Positions 59,785 through 64,000 of a stretch of 64,000 nucleotides of DNA are shown piece by piece. The notes below the pieces were generated by a model that saw nothing but the letters and a program-made list of their open reading frames with translations, was not told the DNA's origin and did not search any database. This stretch comes from Hyphomonadaceae bacterium (GTDB lineage: Bacteria; Pseudomonadota; Alphaproteobacteria; Caulobacterales; Aquidulcibacteraceae). How positions within the stretch are numbered: position 1 is the stretch's first letter; each line of letters starts with the position of its first letter. A program made the position numbers and the translations under genes. The stretch lies in contig JAIELJ010000012.1 in the NCBI GenBank assembly GCA_019753105.1, forward strand, positions 62,001-126,000, written 5' to 3'.

Positions 59785-61224
59785 GTGCGAGTTTCTATGA
59801 CTATCCATACGTCTCCGTCCGAGCGCATTGGCCCAAGGTTCGCGCGAAATCTATTAGGCGCAATCGAGAGCAAGATAGCCGCGAACGTGATCGCAGCAGG
59901 CGGCGATGTCGCCATGATCATCGATCGTGGCGGCTTCATCAGAGACATCGCTGTCAACAGCCGCGACATGGTCAATGATGGGTTCGAAGGCTGGCTTGAT
60001 CGCCGCTGGGCAGACACCGCTGCAAACGACAGCCGACAAAAAATTGAAGAGATGCTCCGCGACGCTGCCAACGACGTTGGGCCGCGTTGGCGCGAGGTCA
60101 ACCACACCATGGCGCAAGGCGATTCCGTCGCTGTCCGCTACATCGCCGTAAATGCTGGCGAAGATGGACGCGTGATTGCGATCGGCCGCGATCATCGCGC
60201 CACCGCCGAGTTGCAACAGCGCTTGATCCAAGCGCAGCAAACCATGGAGCGCGATTACACGCGCTTGCGCGAAGCTGAGTCGCGTTATCGGTTGCTGTTT
60301 CAACTCGCGTCAGAAGCCGTCATCGTCATCGACGCCGTGACGCGTCGAATCATTGAAGCGAATCCAGCAGCAGAAAAGCTCATCGGCGGCGTCGCGGCGC
60401 CGCTCATTGGCCGCGGTTTTGCAGCTGCCTTCGACGCGCCGTCGCGTGATGCCGCGATTTCACTGCTCGCGATGGCGCATGGTGGCGGCAATCAAACTGC
60501 GCAAACCACGCTCCACGCCGGTGGCCGCTCTTTCACCGCTGCGGCATCGCTTTTCCGTCAGGATCGCGCTTCGCTGTTTCTTGTGCGCTTGAGCGTGCAA
60601 GATGCCGCTTCGGCGATCATCTCCGAGTCGGCGCAGCGACTGATCGACGTGCTTGAGCGCATTCCGGACGCGTTCGTCGTAACCGACGAAAACTTGCGCA
60701 TTATCGCGGAAAACAACGCCTTCTTGGACATCACGCGTCTCGCCAGCAAAGAGCAGGCGCACGGCCAATCCCTGGAGAGCTTCCTCGGGCGGCCTGAGAT
60801 CGACCGCAATATTTTGCTCTCCAGCTTACGCCAGCACGGAACGCTGAAAAACTTCGCGACCATCCTGCGCAATCGTCTGGGTGAACAGGAAGACGTCGAA
60901 GTGTCTGCCGTTCATGTGCCGGACGGCGACCAGCCTTGCTTTGGTTTTTCCATCCGTAGCGTCGTCCGCACCCCGGCCACTCGTCCGAGTGCGGCAGGAG
61001 AATTGCCGCGCTCGGTCGAGCAGCTCTCGCACTTGGTCGGTCGCGTCACGTTGAAAGAACTGGTCCGCGAAACGACGGACCTGGTCGAGAAGCTCTGCAT
61101 CGAGGCAGCGCTCGAACTGACCGGTAACAACCGCGCATCCGCCGCCGAAATCCTCGGCCTCAGCCGTCAGAGCCTCTATTCTAAGCTCCATCGCTACGGC
61201 ATCGGCGATTTACCGCAAAGTTGA
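59785..61224 (+). CDS. ppsR: transcriptional regulator PpsR/CrtJ
   Basis: A 479 aa repressor of photosynthesis genes: N-terminal PAS-like domain (about 20-135), Q-rich linker helix (AELQQRLIQAQQTMERDYTRLREAESRY, about 141-168), PAS1 (about 169-275), PAS2 (about 283-390) and a Fis-type helix-turn-helix at the end (ELTGNNRASAAEILGLSRQSLYSKLHRYGIG). Only two cysteines are present, Cys385 in PAS2 and Cys438 next to the HTH; the latter matches the DNA-binding-domain Cys of other PpsR proteins. GTG 59785 follows AAGGG closely; ATG 59797 is an alternative. Operators for it are seen at five places in the cluster. Confidence 0.92.
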   Translation: MRVSMTIHTSPSERIGPRFARNLLGAIESKIAANVIAAGGDVAMIIDRGGFIRDIAVNSRDMVNDGFEGWLDRRWADTAANDSRQKIEEMLRDAANDVGPRWREVNHTMAQGDSVAVRYIAVNAGEDGRVIAIGRDHRATAELQQRLIQAQQTMERDYTRLREAESRYRLLFQLASEAVIVIDAVTRRIIEANPAAEKLIGGVAAPLIGRGFAAAFDAPSRDAAISLLAMAHGGGNQTAQTTLHAGGRSFTAAASLFRQDRASLFLVRLSVQDAASAIISESAQRLIDVLERIPDAFVVTDENLRIIAENNAFLDITRLASKEQAHGQSLESFLGRPEIDRNILLSSLRQHGTLKNFATILRNRLGEQEDVEVSAVHVPDGDQPCFGFSIRSVVRTPATRPSAAGELPRSVEQLSHLVGRVTLKELVRETTDLVEKLCIEAALELTGNNRASAAEILGLSRQSLYSKLHRYGIGDLPQS

Positions 61225-61232
61225 TCAGCTGC

Positions 61233-61264
61233 CGTCAACTTTAATTGACAGCCGGAAGTGTCAA
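61233..61264. promoter_or_regulatory. PpsR/CrtJ-type operator plus half-site upstream of bchG
   Basis: CGTCAACTTTAATTGACA (61233-61250) has the form CGT-N12-ACA with the inverted repeat GTCAA-N6-TTGAC. Eight bp further a TGTCAA half-site begins (61259-61264), so the 8-bp tandem spacing of the bchC promoter is repeated with a degenerate second box. It lies between the ppsR stop and the bchG start. Confidence 0.6.
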
Positions 61265-61278
61265 TTATAGCGTTCGGT

Positions 61279-62193
61279 ATGTCTGACACGGCCGCCGCAG
61301 CGACATTCAAGTCGCTTCCAGCGCCCAGCGCCGTGCTGGAGCTATTCAAACCCATCACTTGGTTCCCGCCGATGTGGGCGTTCGGCTGCGGGGTCATTTC
61401 ATCCGGCGCCGATCTTGGCGCCCGCTGGCCGATGGCGCTTGCCGGCATCGTGCTCGCCGGGCCGCTGATTTGCGCAACCAGCCAAGCCGTCAATGATTGG
61501 TACGACCGTCACGTCGATGCGATCAACGAACCTAATCGCCCGATTCCCTCCGGCCGGATTCCAGGGCGGTGGGGTCTCTGGATCGCCATCGGTTGGACGA
61601 TCGTCTCGATGCTTTGGGCTTACGCGCTTGGGCCTTGGGTGTTTGGCGCGGCCATCGTCGGCATGGGGCTCGCGTGGATTTATAGCGCGCCGCCGCTGCG
61701 CTTAAAGCAGAGCGGTTGGTGGGGCCCGGCCGCGTGCGCGCTTTCGTATGAAGGCATCACTTGGTTCACCGGTGCGGCCGTCATGCTCGGCGCGTTGCCC
61801 AACCCGCAAATCCTGATCATCGCTGCGCTCTATAGCGTCGGCGCGCACGGCATCATGGTGCTGAACGACTTCAAGGCCATCGAAGGCGATAGCCAAACCG
61901 GTGTCCGTTCACTGCCGGTGCAGTTGGGAGTCGAGAACGCCGCTAAAGTTGCGTGCGTCACGATGGCGATTCCGCAGGCGCTGGTGATCGTTTTGTTGCT
62001 TGCGTGGGGCCAGCCGCTTCACGCGATCGCGGTCGTCGTCTCGCTCGGCATTCAATTGTATCTGATGGAACGGCTCATGACCGATCCGCGCAAACTCGCG
62101 CCGTGGTTCAACGCCACCGGCGTGCTTCTTTATGTCTTGGGCATGCTGGTGAGCGCGTTCGCTCTTGGCGGCCTCGCTGGAGCTTCCGCATGA
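61279..62193 (+). CDS. bchG: bacteriochlorophyll synthase (geranylgeranyl/phytyl transferase)
   Basis: A 304 aa UbiA-type prenyltransferase with about nine helices that esterifies bacteriochlorophyllide a with geranylgeranyl or phytyl diphosphate. The first Asp motif is NDWYDRHVDAINEPNRPIPSG and the second HGIMVLNDFKAIEGDSQTGVRSLP; KPITWFPPMWAFGCGV is the family start. ATG 61279 is preferred over the GTG at 61258, which lies inside the operator. It overlaps the next gene by 4 bp. Confidence 0.93.
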   Translation: MSDTAAAATFKSLPAPSAVLELFKPITWFPPMWAFGCGVISSGADLGARWPMALAGIVLAGPLICATSQAVNDWYDRHVDAINEPNRPIPSGRIPGRWGLWIAIGWTIVSMLWAYALGPWVFGAAIVGMGLAWIYSAPPLRLKQSGWWGPAACALSYEGITWFTGAAVMLGALPNPQILIIAALYSVGAHGIMVLNDFKAIEGDSQTGVRSLPVQLGVENAAKVACVTMAIPQALVIVLLLAWGQPLHAIAVVVSLGIQLYLMERLMTDPRKLAPWFNATGVLLYVLGMLVSAFALGGLAGASA

Positions 62194-63509
62194 AAACGCT
62201 GAGTTGGCCTGGCATTATTCGCCTCGGCTTGGTGCAAAGTGCGCTCGGCGCCATCGTTGTGCTGACGACCTCGACGCTCAATCGCGTCATGGTGGTCGAG
62301 TACGCACTGCCCGCCATGTTGCCGGCCGCGCTTGTTGCTTGGCATTACGCCATTCAACTCTCCCGCCCACGTTGGGGTTACGGCTCCGACATGGGGCATC
62401 GCCGCACGCCGTGGATCATAGGCGGCATGGGTGTGCTGGCGCTTGGCGGCGTGCTCGCAACGGACGCAACTTTGCTTATGCTACATGCGCCAGTGCAGGG
62501 CGTCTTGCTCGGCATTTTAGCCTTCACAATGATCGGCGCCGGTGTTGGCGCAAGTGGAACGTCTTTACTCGCGTTACTCGCCACGCGCACGGCGCCAGAG
62601 CGCCGCCCCGCTGCTGCGGCAACGACTTGGATCATGATGATCGTCGGCATCGTCATCACGGCAGGCGTCGCTGGCGCATTGCTGGATCCGTTCTCGCCGC
62701 AACGCTTGGCGTTTGTAGCGACTGGCGTCGCCGGCGCCGCGTTCGTGGTCACGCTGCTTGCGGTCTGGGGGGTTGAACGCGAGCCGGAAAGGCAAGCCGA
62801 TGCGCAGGAGCAAAAGCCGCCCTTCGCACAAGTCATCCGCGAAATCTGGGCCGAGCCGCTCGCACGCCGCTTCACCATTTTCGTCTTCGTCTCGATGTTG
62901 GCCTACAGCGCGCAAGACCTCATTCTGGAACCGTTTGCTGGTCTCGTCTTCAATATGACGCCCGGCCAGTCGACGCAAATGGCGGGCGTCCAGCATGGCG
63001 GCGTGTTGCTGGGCATGATCCTCGTCGGCGTCTTCGGCGCACGCTTTGGCGACAAGAAGCGCGCATGGATGCGGCACTGGACCATCGCGGGCTGCATCGG
63101 CTCCGCCTTTGCTCTCGCCGCGCTAGCGGGCGCCGCGCTCATCGGGCCGGCTTGGCCGCTGCACCCGACCGTGCTTGCCCTGGGCTTCGCCAATGGCGTG
63201 TTCGCTGTCTCCGCCATCGGATCGATGATGGGCCTGGCTGGTGAAGGACGGAGCGCGCGCGAGGGCGTGCGCATGGGCGTATGGGGCGCAGCCCAAGCCA
63301 TAGCTTTTGCCTGCGGCGGCTTTGCTGGAGCTGCCGGTGTAGATGCGCTGCGCGCCGTGCTGCCGGACACGGCGAGCGCATTCCAAATCGTTTTTGCACT
63401 CGAAGCCGCGCTGTTCATGGGCGCTGCAGTGCTCGCTGGACGGCTCGATCTGCGTGACGTGGTTCGTGTGAAAAGCGCAGAGCCTCAATTGGAAGGAGCC
63501 CGCACATGA
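62190..63509 (+). CDS. PucC-family transporter (Bch2)
   Basis: A 439 aa 12-helix membrane protein, paralogue of LhaA. It has PGIIRLGLVQSALGAIVVLTTSTLNRVMVVEYALPA, GYGSDMGHRRTPWIIGGMG and AYSAQDLILEPFAGLVFNMTPGQSTQ, matching the PucC-like gene that regularly lies between bchG and bchP (Bch2/ORF428 in Rhodobacter). The likely role is handling or delivery of bacteriochlorophyll; direct evidence is scarce. It overlaps bchG and bchP by 4 bp each. Confidence 0.88.
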   Translation: MKTLSWPGIIRLGLVQSALGAIVVLTTSTLNRVMVVEYALPAMLPAALVAWHYAIQLSRPRWGYGSDMGHRRTPWIIGGMGVLALGGVLATDATLLMLHAPVQGVLLGILAFTMIGAGVGASGTSLLALLATRTAPERRPAAAATTWIMMIVGIVITAGVAGALLDPFSPQRLAFVATGVAGAAFVVTLLAVWGVEREPERQADAQEQKPPFAQVIREIWAEPLARRFTIFVFVSMLAYSAQDLILEPFAGLVFNMTPGQSTQMAGVQHGGVLLGMILVGVFGARFGDKKRAWMRHWTIAGCIGSAFALAALAGAALIGPAWPLHPTVLALGFANGVFAVSAIGSMMGLAGEGRSAREGVRMGVWGAAQAIAFACGGFAGAAGVDALRAVLPDTASAFQIVFALEAALFMGAAVLAGRLDLRDVVRVKSAEPQLEGART

Positions 63510-64000
63510 CGAAGCTCACTTATGACGCGGTCGTCGTCGGCGGCGGCCCCGCTGGTGCGACTGCAGCAACTGATCTTGCGCGCGCGGGCTATAGCGTACT
63601 GCTGCTCGATCGCGCCGGACGCATCAAGCCTTGTGGCGGCGCGATCCCGCCCCGGCTTATCCGCGATTTCGATATCCCCGATCACTTACTCGTGGCGCGC
63701 GCGACGGCGGCGCGTATGGTTGCGCCGTCAGACCGCGAAGTAGACATGCCGATCGAAGGCGGTTTCGTCGGCATGGTCGATCGCGAACATTTCGACGAAT
63801 GGCTACGCGAGCGCGCCGTCCTCGTCGGGGCGGAACGCATCGCTGGCTCTTTCCTGCGCATCGAGCACGATGACGATGGCGTCGCTGTCGTCTGCTATCA
63901 CGATAAGGACGCCGACAAGGAAATGGTCCGCCGTGTGCGTGCGCGCGCCGTGATCGGCGCTGATGGCGCACGCTCGAAGGTGGCCCAGCAAACCATCAAG
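63506..64000 (+). CDS. bchP: geranylgeranyl reductase (bchP), cut by the window edge
   Basis: The first 165 codons of a flavoprotein that reduces the geranylgeranyl group to phytyl on bacteriochlorophyll. FAD site YDAVVVGGGPAGATAATDLARAGYSVLLLDRAGRIKPCGGAIPPRLI with the family PCGGA motif, MVDREHFDEWLRERA, and AVIGADGARSKVAQQ. ATG 63506 overlaps the bch2 stop, with AAGGAG upstream. The rest (normally about 390-400 aa in total) lies beyond the window. Confidence 0.92.
   Translation, partial: MTKLTYDAVVVGGGPAGATAATDLARAGYSVLLLDRAGRIKPCGGAIPPRLIRDFDIPDHLLVARATAARMVAPSDREVDMPIEGGFVGMVDREHFDEWLRERAVLVGAERIAGSFLRIEHDDDGVAVVCYHDKDADKEMVRRVRARAVIGADGARSKVAQQTIK

Overview
The window is about 64 kb of GC-rich bacterial DNA carrying an almost complete aerobic anoxygenic photosynthesis gene cluster (roughly 23.9 kb to the right edge). 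Beside it lie a holdfast-type polysaccharide locus (13.4-22.2 kb) and ordinary chromosomal genes (0-13.3 kb). The photosynthesis set is alphaproteobacterial: puf and puh reaction-centre genes, the bch and spheroidene/spirilloxanthin-type crt genes, and aerR-ppsR regulators. An export, Wzz, deacetylase, flippase and sugar-transferase set that matches holdfast (hfs) loci points to a phototrophic member of the Caulobacterales (Caulobacteraceae or Hyphomonadaceae type). The Anbu/alpha-E/ATP-grasp cluster and the RcnB-like gene do not contradict this. The lineage is an inference; there is no rRNA gene in the window.

Left part: a GMC oxidoreductase and a Pr6Pr-type membrane protein, a REP-type inverted repeat, a conserved hypothetical gene convergent with a PAS protein, a secreted Cys/Pro-rich protein, a lipoprotein, gatB, an NTF2-like protein, an RcnB-like protein, a glutathione transferase, a Sel1-like small protein, a lone ExbD, and the Anbu proteasome-like cluster.

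Middle part: hfsD, hfsA-hfsB, then hfsG-hfsH-hfsL-hfsF-hfsE on the other strand. Together these would make, modify, flip and export an adhesive polysaccharide. A tRNA-Ser(GCU) and a DUF3422 gene separate this locus from the photosynthesis genes.

Photosynthesis cluster, left to right: bchI-bchD-bchO, crtI-crtB and a small membrane protein; crtD-crtC (minus); crtE-crtF, bchC-X-Y-Z, pufB-A-L-M, hemA-idi (plus); then the minus-strand block bchF-N-B-H-L-M-lhaA-puhA-puhB-puhC-(99 aa protein)-acsF-puhE; and finally aerR, ppsR, bchG, bch2 and a truncated bchP (plus). The genes cover ALA synthesis, Mg insertion, ring E closure by the O2-dependent AcsF only, both nitrogenase-like reductases (BchLNB, BchXYZ), esterification, carotenoids ending in CrtD/CrtF products, LH1 and the reaction centre with its assembly factors. 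No bchE, pufQ, pufX, pufC, crtA, puc genes or tspO were seen.

Regulation: motifs of the form (C/T)GT-N12-ACA, the CrtJ/PpsR operator pattern, lie in front of crtI, crtE/crtD, bchC (two copies exactly 8 bp apart), bchF/aerR and bchG. The bchZ-pufB gap and the pufA-pufL junction hold runs of RNA hairpins. PufM carries a 63-residue Pro/Ala-rich tail, and PpsR lacks any Cys before its second PAS domain.
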